From Cladopsammia gracilis (Eukaryota; Cnidaria; Anthozoa; Scleractinia; Dendrophylliidae): a stretch of 64,000 nt of DNA. Location of the stretch: positions 1,313,501 through 1,377,500 of the forward strand of contig JAJGOT010000117.1 in NCBI GenBank assembly GCA_022457155.1, read 5' to 3'. Positions 13,382 through 22,792 of this stretch are shown here, piece by piece (within the stretch, counting starts at the first letter, position 1; each line of letters starts with the position of its first letter). A program made the translations under genes and the position numbers. Below the pieces are notes generated by a model. It was not told where the DNA came from. It saw only the letters and a program-made list of their open reading frames with translations, and made no database searches.

Positions 13382-13836
13382 TATGGCCCATTAAAATTGA
13401 AAGGGTGTGGACTTGAGAAATGGGTACAAGCCTCCTAAACTTACTTTGTTTTAAAATAACATCTTCAGAACGCTTCAGAGCAGTGTCAAGACACTGAATT
13501 CTTAACGGAAACAAAACAAATGCATTTGCCACTATTTAAACATCGGCAAAAGATAGTTCCTAAAACTCAAATAATCTACGCTAAAAACCATACAAATTAA
13601 TCACTACAAACCTTTGAAAATAGATGAAACATGGGAGAAACAGAACCATAATGGCGGCAGCGTCCTATCTTTGAATTCGGTGTTAGTTCCCAGATCCCGC
13701 TCCCTTAAATAAAAATTGAAAGCAAAATGCACACTGTTAAGAATAACTGCATTTGCAAAGACCACCATAACAAAATAGAAGCACCAGATCCTGTAGTAAA
13801 GATCTAATCAGCTGTAAAATAATTAAACGATAATTG

Positions 13837-14085
13837 AAAAAAAAAGCAAAGCTGATTAATGGTACGGAAACGACTATACCTGTATTTGTAAAATATCCAA
13901 TATTTCTAAAGGCACGGCCTTTCTTCTTCAGGTCTTACAGATAATAAATCGTAAGGCAAAAAATGTTACAGTTTGAAATTTGAAAGGGTACAATTTATTA
14001 TCTGTAAGACCCTGAAGAAGAAAGGCTGTGCCTTTCGAAATACTGGATAGTCGTTTCAATACCGTTAATCAGCTTTGCTTTTTTA
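13837..14085. repeat. Inverted repeat with hammerhead-like motif
   Basis: The left arm (aaaagcaaagctgattaatgg ... cttacagataataaat) and the right arm (atttattatctgtaag ... aatcagctttgctttttt) are about 100 bp each. The right arm carries CTGAAGA, a hairpin (AAAGGC/GCCTTT) and CGAAA (14023-14042), the order of a hammerhead core with one change from CTGATGA. Such inverted ends with ribozyme-like motifs are typical of Penelope-like element termini; that origin is inferred. Confidence 0.6.
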
Positions 14086-14953
14086 TCACAGTGAAAAGCC
14101 CGTGCAAAATCATATGGCTTGAATGAACGAAAAGTCTCGCGCTGAGCTGACTGCTGTTCTCTCACCTTGATATTTTAATTTAAGAAAGATTTAATATCTA
14201 GAATAATTACATGACCTGAACGTATGTTTGTGGTCTGAGAAAGCCATATATTCATAGCCTAATTTAGTGAGTTAAGACCAAAGACAAACCTAACAACAGA
14301 AAATTAGTTTTTTTTGGCCATATTTTATCAAACGTTCAAGCACTCACTATTTGAACTATTTCAATTCAGTGAGCTTCATCAAGCTGAAGAAATATGCAGG
14401 CTATTAAAGTATCATATTTGGCATGCTGTTTTGAAAAATGCTGAGATACCTATTGGTGGCCATTTTCTGTGCCACAGAAATTCATACCTCGCGAGGTTGA
14501 AGGGAAAAGCTTATTTATCTGTCAATTCTGTCCACCTTTTAAGTGTTTTGAAAGGATTTAGTATTTATGATTTATTTGACAAAAAGCTGGCATACTCAAT
14601 AGGATTTTTTGTGACAAGCTATAATTTTGCCATTTATGGCTATTATTGTATTGAACTCCACATTCCGTAAGTGTGTATTAAAGCATGTTTGTTGTTATGA
14701 TTTCTAAGATATAAATTGTGTGATTTAAACATAGGCCTGCATGACTTTTAAATGATGTTTTTAATGCCATTTGCTCCTTCTATATGTTTTGAATGGGAAT
14801 CATACATTATAGTGTTGACTTTCAAATGCCAGTGACATGTGACAGACTAGAGGTCAAGTCTGTCTGTTGTTTCCTCGTGGTGTTTGATGTTGTAGAATTT
14901 GACCTCTTTTCGTTCTTTTTTGCCTGGCAGTTGGTGTGTTGTATTTCGCCATT

Positions 14954-15089
14954 ATAGAGGTTTTGCATGGCACCCATGTTGCATGGCAGGAACAATAGAT
15001 TCTTTTCCCTATGGGAAAGAATGTTCTTTCTAATGCAAAACATTTTCATTGTTCCTGCCATGCACATGGCTGCCGTACAAAACCTCTAT
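14954..15089. mobile_element. Short TIR element (MITE), ~136 bp
   Basis: Left end ATAGAGGTTTTGCATGGCA and right end TGCCGTACAAAACCTCTAT are inverted. The pairing continues through 'catgttgcatggcaggaacaat'. The central 40 bases form the loop. The flank shows TA/AT-type symmetry, so the exact duplication cannot be fixed. Confidence 0.7.
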
Positions 15090-16664
15090 TGGCATGTTGG
15101 TTTTTATTTAGGAAAGGTTTAAACTTCTCTAGCTTTTCTCTCTGGAAAGACGGGATTTGAAATAATATCTGACGACATGTTGACCGTGAATGTTGGTGTG
15201 AATCCAGCTATTTTTGTCACGCTGGGCCCAGCTATTTTTATAGTTTTCATCACTGTAGGATTTCAAGTTTGTAGATCGCAGCTTAATAGAGAAAGTTGTA
15301 GCATAAAAAGAAAGCTATTCAACTTGTAGTCGGAGAGTTGATGTTTGTCTCGGTCAAGGCTGTGATTTTAGCATCCATTCGCTTCACTTTATACAGTTTA
15401 TAGCTGGCGTGGAGCTCGAATGTTTACATGTATAATTCCTCCGTTGGCAATTTTGACAGTCTAGTGACTCAGTTGTTTATACCACTACTCCATTCAAGCC
15501 AATATCATCTTCGATGCCATGTTAAACGTCCAGGGTGTTTTCTTTTAGACAGTGACTGAAAGTGCACAAAACTTGACTGAAGATCCACACGAATTGTGTC
15601 ATTTGTACCGTGAAAAGATATCACGTCTCCAGATGATAACAATAACATATGGCCGCAATGCACACTGGTTGAGAGGCCCTTTAACAATCAACTACAAGGT
15701 TGATCTGACTATGTAAAAAAAAGTGACTTTGTGAGACACCAATACGACAGAAATAGCAACCGCAGACAGCTCTTTTACTCTTATTGACGTTCGTCAGTGT
15801 GGTGTAGCGAGTTAAAGACAAATGCAGGAAAGCAGGTGAAAATAGATTACACAATGACCCGTTCACCATGTTACCCGAATCACGAGTGCTACATCACGTG
15901 TCCCGGGGAACAAGGAGTCCCAAAATGTCACAATATGGTGTCTCGCAAAGAAAAATGTACATGGACAAGCCAATGTTAACATTCAAACGCATGGACAAAA
16001 CTATGTTAAAAAAACACAGCGTATCGGATCTGTAAAGACCTACGGTCCCAAAATATATAGAAACAGAAGTAAAATCTGCAAAGGACCGCAAACGATAATG
16101 CCATTTTGCACGTGGAGTCACGGCGAACGCATAACACCTCAAAACTAAACAACCAACGATCGTTCAAATTAAAAAAAAGGAAATATAAAACTAACTAGAA
16201 TATTACTTACACCTTTTTAAAAGTTTTACAATGTAAACTGACCTGTTTTGGAGTAATTTTCGAAGAAAATCTCGTTCAAATTTTTCGCGGTCAAAACACT
16301 CTCTCGAAGGTTCATACCCATACGGCATTGCGAGTAGAGTGGAAGTTCCCGGATAACGGAACCTCGTCCCCACGGTATCCCTTCCTCCCGTCCCGTGGAG
16401 CGAGGGAGCGGGAACAGGAGGACAAAAGACCGCGAACGAAAATGCTGCCGGTGTACGTAGGATCTGTAACAGATCTAGTCAGCCAAAAATAGAGAAACAA
16501 TCAAAGTATATAGAGAAAGGCTGATACTACGTAGAACATTTAACGCGACAACGACATGACAGAGCCCAAACTGAAAGCGAAAATGCAACCGTGGACAGCT
16601 GTTTCCACCTGGTTGGGTCTCGTCAGCACGGTGTAGCAGCAAAAAGATAGAAAAACTAGCGCGA
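15090..16664. other. No gene recognised; diverged duplicated blocks
   Basis: No exon was identified. A block at about 15745-15815 (agcaaccgcagacagct ... gttcgtcagtgtggtgtagc) recurs in diverged form at 16580-16640 (gcaaccgtggacagctg ... ctcgtcagcacggtgtagc), indicating an old dispersed or tandem repeat. Confidence 0.45.
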
Positions 16665-17299
16665 GGCCCGTTTACACATGCGATTTTTGATGCGATTTTT
16701 GTCGCGCTCTCCAATGCAACTTTTGTCGCAAATGTAAACTAACTAGCGGTGATTTCCTGTGCGATTCGGGTGTGACATTTGCTTTGATTTAACGTGATTT
16801 CCCCAAAATCGCCGCCAAGTTGCATCAGGTTTCGAACATGTTCGAAACCTCTGCGACATCGCGCGACAAATCACGCCCAAATAGCACTGAAGTCGCCGCC
16901 CGTTTACAAATGCGTTTTGAAGATGCAACTTGCGCGTGACAAAAACTGCATCGACAAGTGCGACAGACAAAAATTTCACAAAAAATCTTACACAGGCGAT
17001 TTTTTGTGCAATTTTTGTCGCACTTGTCGATGCAATTTTTTTTGCGCGCAAGTTGCATCTTCAAATCGCATTTGTAAACGGGCGGCGATTTCAGTGCGAT
17101 TTGGGTGCGATTTGTCGCGCGATGTCGCAGAGGTTTCGAACCTGATGCAACTTGGCGCGATTTTTTGGAAATCGCAGCAAATCACAGCAAATGTCGCACC
17201 CGAATCGCACAGGAAATCGCCGCTAGTTTACACTTACGGCAAAAGTTGCATTGGAGAGCGCGAAAAAAATAGCATAAAAATGGCATGTGTAAACGGGCC
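16665..17299. mobile_element. Large palindromic MITE, ~635 bp
   Basis: The ends are GGCCCGTTTACACATGCGAT and its inverse ...CATGTGTAAACGGGCC. The two halves remain complementary for about 300 bp each: 'gcgctctccaatgcaactttt', 'ctagcggtgatttcctgtgcg', 'gcgacatcgcgcgaca' and 'cgtttacaaatgcg' all have inverted partners. The motif 'gcgattt(tt)gtcgc' recurs many times, giving a second level of internal palindromes. Long open frames on both strands here are a consequence of the symmetry. Confidence 0.8.
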
Positions 17300-17339
17300 T
17301 TAAGGATCCACAGGCAGCTTTCATAAAAGCGCGAAAGTA

Positions 17340-17470
17340 CCCTTTGACAAGAAACCGACGACTTTGACAAAAAACCAATCAATATAAACCGCCAATGACA
17401 TAGTGCACAAATTGATTCAGTCAATGCCATCAAACAAAGCGAATGGCCTTGATGGGATATCATGTAGATA
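17340..17470. repeat. Dispersed repeat, copy 1 (partner at 31238-31362)
   Basis: Shares 'caccaatgacatagtgcacaaattgattcagtca' and 'gcgaatggccttgatgggatatcatgtagata' style blocks with 31238-31362. Copy 1 has about 12 extra bases after 'cagtca'. Immediately downstream of the shared block in copy 1 lies the TA-flanked element at 17471. Confidence 0.75.
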
Positions 17471-17654
17471 CAGTAAATCCCGATAACTCGAACCTCCAGG
17501 GAATAGGGAAATTTGGTTCGAGATATCGAAGGCTCGAGTTATCGAGGGTAAATTTAGCTAAATTTGCAAGCAATCTTTAGCCAAGGGAAAATGTTTAGTT
17601 CGAGTTCGCGAGAGGTTCGAGTTATCAAATGTTCGAGTTATCGGGAGTCAACTG
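17471..17654. mobile_element. TA-flanked pogo/Tigger-like MITE, 184 bp
   Basis: Left end CAGTAAATCCCGATAACTCG, right end (reversed) CAGTTGACTCCCGATAACTC, both flanked by TA (17469-17470 and 17655-17656). The inner sequence repeats 'gttcgagttatcga' several times in both orientations. CAGT ends with TA duplication and CCCGATAACTCGAA termini resemble pogo/Tigger-type non-autonomous elements. It has no coding capacity. Confidence 0.85.
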
Positions 17655-18708
17655 TAGAAGTAATGGGCTCGTGATGTAAACTACTAAACTGAAAACTATA
17701 CTACGATCACACTCAACATACTACTGATATGGCACTCCTGGGTTGGATGGATAACTATACTGTGACAAAAACATAGGCAACTTTCTAGTTACGAGCGCAC
17801 TGAAATCTGACAATGAACCGGGAACTTTTAAATGCACACACACTCGATGGAACAATTGTCCTTTCATTCACAACGCGGACAAAATAACGGGACCTAAACG
17901 ATCTATTAAAATCACTGATCGTTTCACATGCACCTCCGTAAATGTTACATTTTATCTACTGAATAACATGTACTTTTTGCAAAAAGATGTACATTGGCGA
18001 AACAGGGAGGAGACTGGGCGATCGTTGAAACGGAGGAAATCTTTTCTGAATATTGAAATAGAAATTTGTTAATGAGCAAAAATGACCCATTTTCTCAAAA
18101 AACGAAGAGTGCCTCTTTTAGCTCTTTAACCATTTTCTGTTGTTTCAAAAATGCAGGTATATATTTAGAAAAGTGTAGAACTGTGTGTAAAACCAAAGAA
18201 AGTAGGGATAGAGTGGCCAGCACTGGATATCTATGTCATGAGCTAGTGCGGCGTCGCCAGAGTTTGACCGCCAAAACTAGGTTGAACTCTCACAAGTTGG
18301 GTGTTCGTGGCTGAAGTCTCTTTCAAGTGACTGCCTATATTTTTATCATTCTATATATACGCCAACATGGTTTACACAACATGATAAAAACTGACTAGAG
18401 GCTTTTAAAGGATTCAGTATTATGATCATCTCATTAACACAGTGGCATGTGCCTGAACGTTGCAAAAATTTGCGTCAGAAATGTTGACTGCCATATCGTG
18501 TCCATGAAGACCGGTTTATCCAAGCATAAAATAATATCTTTCTATTGATCACCTAATGATTTTCTATCGGAAAAATCACTCACTGCATTGTTTGACCCAT
18601 TGTTTGTGAGACATCAATGGTTCTAAAAGAACAAGAAACTCTACACTTTGTTTTGAAGCACATTATTCTTGCCAACAACTTTATAGGTTTCACTAATCTT
18701 AACATTAA

Positions 18709-19358
18709 AGTGATTCCTCAGAAATAAAAGTTGACGAACGATTTTTTTTTCAAACTTTCCTTGATTTTTCCCTACTAAGCTAGCATTGTTTTGAAAAATG
18801 CAGTTAAAACCATAGGTCACCATGCTCGCAAAAGAGATGTGAAGGACTAAAGTTACCCTATTTATCCATGTATTACTGCCTATTACGCGCGTAATTATTT
18901 GATCAGTTCACGTTACTTTACCCGCTAGTTTGAAGCATTGCTAAAATGGAATGCTTGAAAAACGATAATAGATATAATTCGTCGACCATAAGGAACAAAG
19001 GCACACAGCCTCACACGGCACTGACTCAAAACGCTCCTTGCCTGCATGATCTCAAGGTCATGATTTTATGGCCACGAGTGATGGGTATGTACATGTTTTT
19101 AGAGATAACCTCTTTTCCCGACGAATAAATTTTGTTAAACTCTTTCAACTCAAAGAAGATGTTTTTTAGAGTAATATTAAGCAATGAAATAGAGAGGTCA
19201 CCATACTCGTTTAGGAGAAAACAATCTCTTATTCATTTGGCCATTTTATCCTCAAAGAAAACCCTCTTGGTTCGGACAGTGCACCGGCTTGTAAGCGCGC
19301 TAATGACGCAAGAAATTATGCGCAGTAGTGATGCGCAATTCAATACTAAGGAATCACC
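18709..19358. mobile_element. TTAA-flanked MITE, copy A, ~650 bp
   Basis: Flanked by TTAA at 18705-18708 and 19359-19362, with ends AGTGATTCCTCAGAAATAAA and (reversed) GGTGATTCCTTAGTATTGAA. The same ends, swapped in orientation, delimit the element at 35371-36179, and both share 'gttgacgaacgatttttttt' and 'tgcgcat' subterminal blocks. TTAA duplication is typical of piggyBac or Kolobok superfamilies; no transposase is present. Confidence 0.8.
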
Positions 19359-19475
19359 TTAATCACTGTTCTTACATTTTTGTGCTGTATAATCCTACAA
19401 ATTCATGTTATTCCGCTTTGTTTAATTCGTACGGCATTTCCCTGTTTTGGCATTCAGTCATCACTACGGCGTTTT

Positions 19476-19637
19476 CTATTTGCTTTCGTCAGCAGCGCTA
19501 GCTCCAGGAGGCACGTTGTAGTACGGACTTGATTCATCGTGCTTTCCCAGATCTCTCTGCATTATAATCACCTCCAGTTTTTCAATCAGTTGAGAGAAAC
19601 TGGGGCGAGTGGATGGCACTCAGTCATCAGTTCATGT
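19476..19637 (-). pseudogene. Terminal tyrosine kinase exon with frameshift
   Basis: Acceptor ccataacag|A. The first frame gives HELMTEC, matching the end of the kinase C-lobe. From about 19610 a different frame gives PSTRPSFSQLIEKLE, then an SSPYYN motif and a stop at 19476-19478. Families have C-W-x-x-x-P-S-x-R-P between the two blocks (FGFR-type spacing). Loss of 13 nt, including the Trp codon, restores this spacing, so a deletion is the likely cause. The YYN tyrosines in the tail look like possible phosphorylation sites of the ancestor. Confidence 0.8.
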
Positions 19638-19981
19638 CTGTTATGGATGAAAACAAAATGAAAACAAAAAGGTTTTCTGCGTTCATTAAACTCTATTTCG
19701 TTATCGGGTCATATTTGGATAGATCGAGAAATAAAAACAAGTGAAAACTGTTTTCAATGAGCTCTATGCAAATGAATTAGCAAGAAAATGCCATTAAAAA
19801 AATTAACGAAATGTTTCCCTGTCAACCGTGTTCTTTTTCATACTTTTTATATCTTCCTTGGTTTCACGGCCTTAATTAAGCATAGATACAGCGCTGGGTA
19901 TAGTGATTTTATAGACTATTTTCTGGTGCTGCGTCGATGGGAAGAGAGACATGAATATTTGGTTTTATTAACTTCGTGGAT

Positions 19982-20095
19982 AAGGTACATTGGCCACCGT
20001 AAGAGAGATTTAAAAAGCTAACGTTTCGAGCGCTAGCCCAGTCGCTCGAAGCGTCAGCTTTTTTAATCTTCTTACGGTGGCCAATTTATCATATC
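19982..20095. repeat. Hairpin repeat with hammerhead-like sequence
   Basis: The arms 'ggtacattggccaccgtaag...aaaaagctaacgtttcgagcg' and 'cgctcgaagcgtcagctttttt...cttacggtggccaat' are inverted. The minus strand reads CTGACG, a GAGCG hairpin, then CGAAACGTTAGC, which is hammerhead-like but with a degraded first core segment. Probably a terminal piece of a Penelope-like element. It lies between the last two exons of the kinase remnant. Confidence 0.5.
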
Positions 20096-20177
20096 AACTC
20101 GGTTGATATATAAAACCAAATATTCGTGTACAGTGATTTAAGCTTGCTTTGCTTACATCATTAAATAAGCAACTTAC

Positions 20178-20283
20178 ACTTAATCGCAGCACATGTCAGG
20201 CCTTTCCATGCGATAACCAGTTTTGAGCAGTTGATACAACTTTGTGTTGGTCAGCAAGGGGTATAGAGGGTATGGAACACCTC
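20178..20283 (-). pseudogene. Tyrosine kinase exon with in-frame stop
   Basis: 106-nt exon from acceptor tatatcag to donor GT|gtaagt. It continues the frame as G-GVPYPLYPLLTNTKL, then YQLLKTGYRMERPDMC, the standard C-lobe sequence GxPYP...GYRMexP. The reading then meets GAT TAA GT, where relatives have an acidic-Glu-Val/Leu run before Y-ELM. A single G-to-T change of GAA would produce the stop. The only plausible donors lie after the TAA, so the stop cannot be spliced out within this exon. Confidence 0.85.
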
Positions 20284-20500
20284 CTGATATACGCGGGAGA
20301 ATAACAAAGAATAGAAGAAAACGCGTTTATTTAAACATCGAACTTTTTCAGTCGAGAGACTCAATTACTTGTGATTAAAAAAAACACTACAACTATTTAC
20401 AAATAATAAAACGATAAATAACAAACGCAACAACAAAACAAACTGAAACCCACAGTAAACTGGCATCAATTTCAATGCTCAATTCAAGAAAGAAAAACAT

Positions 20501-20592
20501 TTGTCGCTCCAAGCAGGAATCGAACCTACGGCCCTCAGCTACAAGTCGGCTGTAATAAATCATAACGACGCTAGCTGGCAGCGTAGCCACTT
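20501..20592 (-). repeat. tRNA-derived SINE head, minus copy
   Basis: The minus strand contains a B-box-like TAGGTTCGATTCCTGC preceded by 'gccgacttgtagctgagggccg' and an A-box-like region 'tggctacgctgccagc'. It matches the plus-strand copy at 20695-20794, with which it forms an inverted pair. Not a functional tRNA, since no acceptor stem can be closed. Confidence 0.5.
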
Positions 20593-20597
20593 AAAGA

Positions 20598-20693
20598 AGT
20601 AAATACAGACACCATTCACTTCTTTAAGTAGTAATACAGACACTATTCACTTCTTTAAGTAGTAATACAGACACTATTCACTTTTTTAAGTAG
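20598..20693. repeat. 31-bp tandem repeat, three units
   Basis: Three copies of TAGTAATACAGACACTATTC ACTTCTTTAAG with few differences (the first is 'taaatacagacacc'). It sits exactly between the two inverted tRNA-like copies. Confidence 0.9.
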
Positions 20694-20694
20694 C

Positions 20695-20794
20695 TGCGTT
20701 GCTACGTGGTTACTATGCCAGCGTCGTTAGGGTTTATCACAGCCGACTTGTATCTGGAGGTGGGGGCGTAGGTTCGATTTCTGCTCGGCTGTGG
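20695..20794 (+). repeat. tRNA-derived SINE head, plus copy
   Basis: Reads 'gcgttgctacgtggttactatgccagcgtcgttaggg' then 'acagccgacttgtat', then GTAGGTTCGATTTCTGC. Same family as the minus copy at 20501-20592. Confidence 0.5.
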
Positions 20795-21351
20795 AGTGCG
20801 TAGGTGTGATGACTGTGAAAACAAGAACCATGTCCCCATATCTGACCGCCTCTCCTTATTATAAGATTAATAAGCATGGAACAACCTCAGTTTGTTGTAC
20901 AATGGTGAACAAAAGACCTTGGTACGCAATGACAAAGTCTTTCGAAGAGAAAAACCATCGTTCCATTTCCTGGCCCCACCTCCCCTCCTCCCCCCAATAC
21001 AAAGTTGAGACATTGTGGCTTGGTTATATGCATAAAAATCAACCGAACACTGTATCGGGGGTGGGGAGGGGGGGGGGGGGGGAAAGGAGAGATGACGACA
21101 AAGACAATTTGTGACCATGATTTTTTTATATAAACGTCACAACCCCCTTAAAAACGATACCCAAAGGAGAGAGAGAAGGTCAAAGGTACATTCATTTCAG
21201 ACGTTTATATAATTAATTCGTCAATACAGTTTCTAAATAAGCTTAAAGAAGGAACTTCATAAGCATTTCTTTAAACGCGCCATTGTAATGTGTCAAAGCC
21301 GAAGTAACGTCATTTTTGTGAGACATTCTTATTTATTAACTGGACCATCAT

Positions 21352-21858
21352 AATAACATAACAGTTTCAAATTTGTAAGACATGTTTCGGCAAACTTATG
21401 CCACCTTCAGTTGCAGAAGCTCGTTACAATTTGAATATCTAAATTTATAGAAGTAGTCACAATTTGAATATGCTAATTAAAGCAGTTTAAATGGAAGCTA
21501 AATGTGACAAAAGAACTATAATAAAGAAACAAAACTAGCATAAATGACAACTAAACTAAATGGAAAGTAACAAGTTGGCATGCTGAACCTGTTGATTTAG
21601 AATAGGTTTCTCCCACTTTATATACATTGCCTCCTTAATCTTTAACTGGAAACCAGAGGTGGCAGTATCAAGGATTGTAAAACATTCCGTAGAACAGGAC
21701 TCACTGCAAGTTTGAGATATGAAGCAATGTGTTTGTAGATATGAGAAGCCTTGTCCAATACAAGGTTCTCACGGACGCGAGTAGAAAAGTGGCGAGTAGT
21801 TTCGCCAATGTAACAGGCATTACAGCCAGCACAAAGAAACTTATAAATCCTTGATACC
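21352..21858 (-). mobile_element. Penelope-like element 3' fragment (GIY-YIG), minus
   Basis: Minus strand from 21854 encodes RIYKFLCAGCNACYIGETTR, then HFSTRVRENLVLDKASH: a GIY-YIG endonuclease with the Cys-x-x-Cys insert typical of Penelope-like elements. After a frameshift it reads SGFQLKIKEAMYIKWEKP, the usual C-terminal tail. The 3' flank contains CTGAAG, a short hairpin and GCCGAAACATGTC, similar to the hammerhead motifs of PLE ends. No reverse transcriptase domain remains. It lies inside the intron after the micro-exon of the kinase remnant. Confidence 0.85.
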
Positions 21859-22170
21859 GCCGCCTCTGGTTTCCAGTTAAAGATTAAGGAGGCAATGTAT
21901 ATAAAGTGGGAGAAACCTTTTCTAAATCAACAGGTTAAGCATGCCAACTTGTCACTTTCCATTTAGTTTAGTTGTCATTTATGCTAGTTTTGTTTCTTTC
22001 CTATTGTTTTTTTGTCACATTTAGCTGCCATTTAAACTGCTGTAATTAGCATATTCAAATTGTAACTACTTCTATAAATTTAGATATTCAAATTGTAAAG
22101 AGCTTCTGCAACTGAAGATTGCATAAGTTTGCCGAAACATGTCTTACAAATTTAAAACTGTTGTGTTATT
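21858..22170 (+). mobile_element. Penelope-like element 3' end, inverted copy
   Basis: Inverted duplicate of 21352-21664. Plus strand reads SGFQLKIKEAMYIKWEKPFL then NQQVKHANLSLSI and a stop, followed by the same 3' region with CTGAAGATTGCATAAGTTTG and CCGAAACATGTC. This tail is in a single open frame here. The two copies are arranged with their 5' sides facing each other. Confidence 0.85.
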
Positions 22171-22322
22171 TCTTCAACTCATAGCAAATATTTTGCTATT
22201 GCGTCCGTTTGGTACCATCATAATACTGTAAAACAAATTATTTCTGAGATATCAATTAGCAAAAGACAACAAAAAACGGCGTACTGATGGATAGTTATAA
22301 TAAACGCAACTGGCTTACGTAC

Positions 22323-22363
22323 CTAAGGTAGTCATTTCCCAAAGAAGAACACCGTAGGCCCAG
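22323..22363 (-). CDS. Tyrosine kinase micro-exon DVWAYGVLLWEM
   Basis: A 41-nt exon between tttcgcag and gtacgt. Joined to the 'GT' left by the previous exon it gives V-WAYGVLLWEMTTLG, helix F of the kinase C-lobe with the invariant Asp (from the previous exon) and Trp. Ends in phase 1. The intron on its 5' side holds the 4.9-kb satellite. Confidence 0.9.
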
Positions 22364-22592
22364 CTGCGAAAGAAATACAAAGGTAATTTATGACTAGAAA
22401 GCCTTGAGGAATACCTTGAGTCCGGGCTCACTTCCTGGTCGAGAACGGTGCCCATGGAATTCTGGGACTGCTGAATCCTTTCCAACGGGAAAGATCTCAT
22501 GTATATATACACAACGATTCGCAAATATATAAGAGAGATATTAAATTTTACAAATATATAGCTCAATCGCATTGGGCAACATTAGCCTATAT

Positions 22593-22682
22593 TGATAATG
22601 ATAATGATAATGATAATGATAATGATAATGATAATGATAATGATAATGATAATGATAATGATGATGATAATGATAATGATTA
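22593..22682. repeat. (GATAAT)n microsatellite
   Basis: About fifteen tandem GATAAT units with one GATGAT interruption. It lies 110 bp before the large satellite. Confidence 0.95.
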
Positions 22683-22792
22683 ATTACAGATTCCAACAAT
22701 TTAAGAGGCTCTTCTTCTGTAAAAAACTAATCTCTAAAAAAACTAAAAAAAAACTATATATTGCTCATCATTGGCCCTAATTTGCATTGATG

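Noticed and set aside
14314..14670. 118-codon plus-strand frame (GGHFLCHRNSYLARLKGKAY)
   Set aside because: Reasonably varied composition but no recognisable domain and no neighbouring exon. Chance or an old repeat is at least as likely.
15797..15979. 60-residue frame with six cysteines in its second half
   Set aside because: No signal peptide, no splice or promoter context, and it adjoins a diverged repeat. Cysteine spacing matched no family I could name.
16743..17303. Overlapping frames of up to 169 codons on both strands
   Set aside because: They mirror each other because the region is a palindromic MITE.
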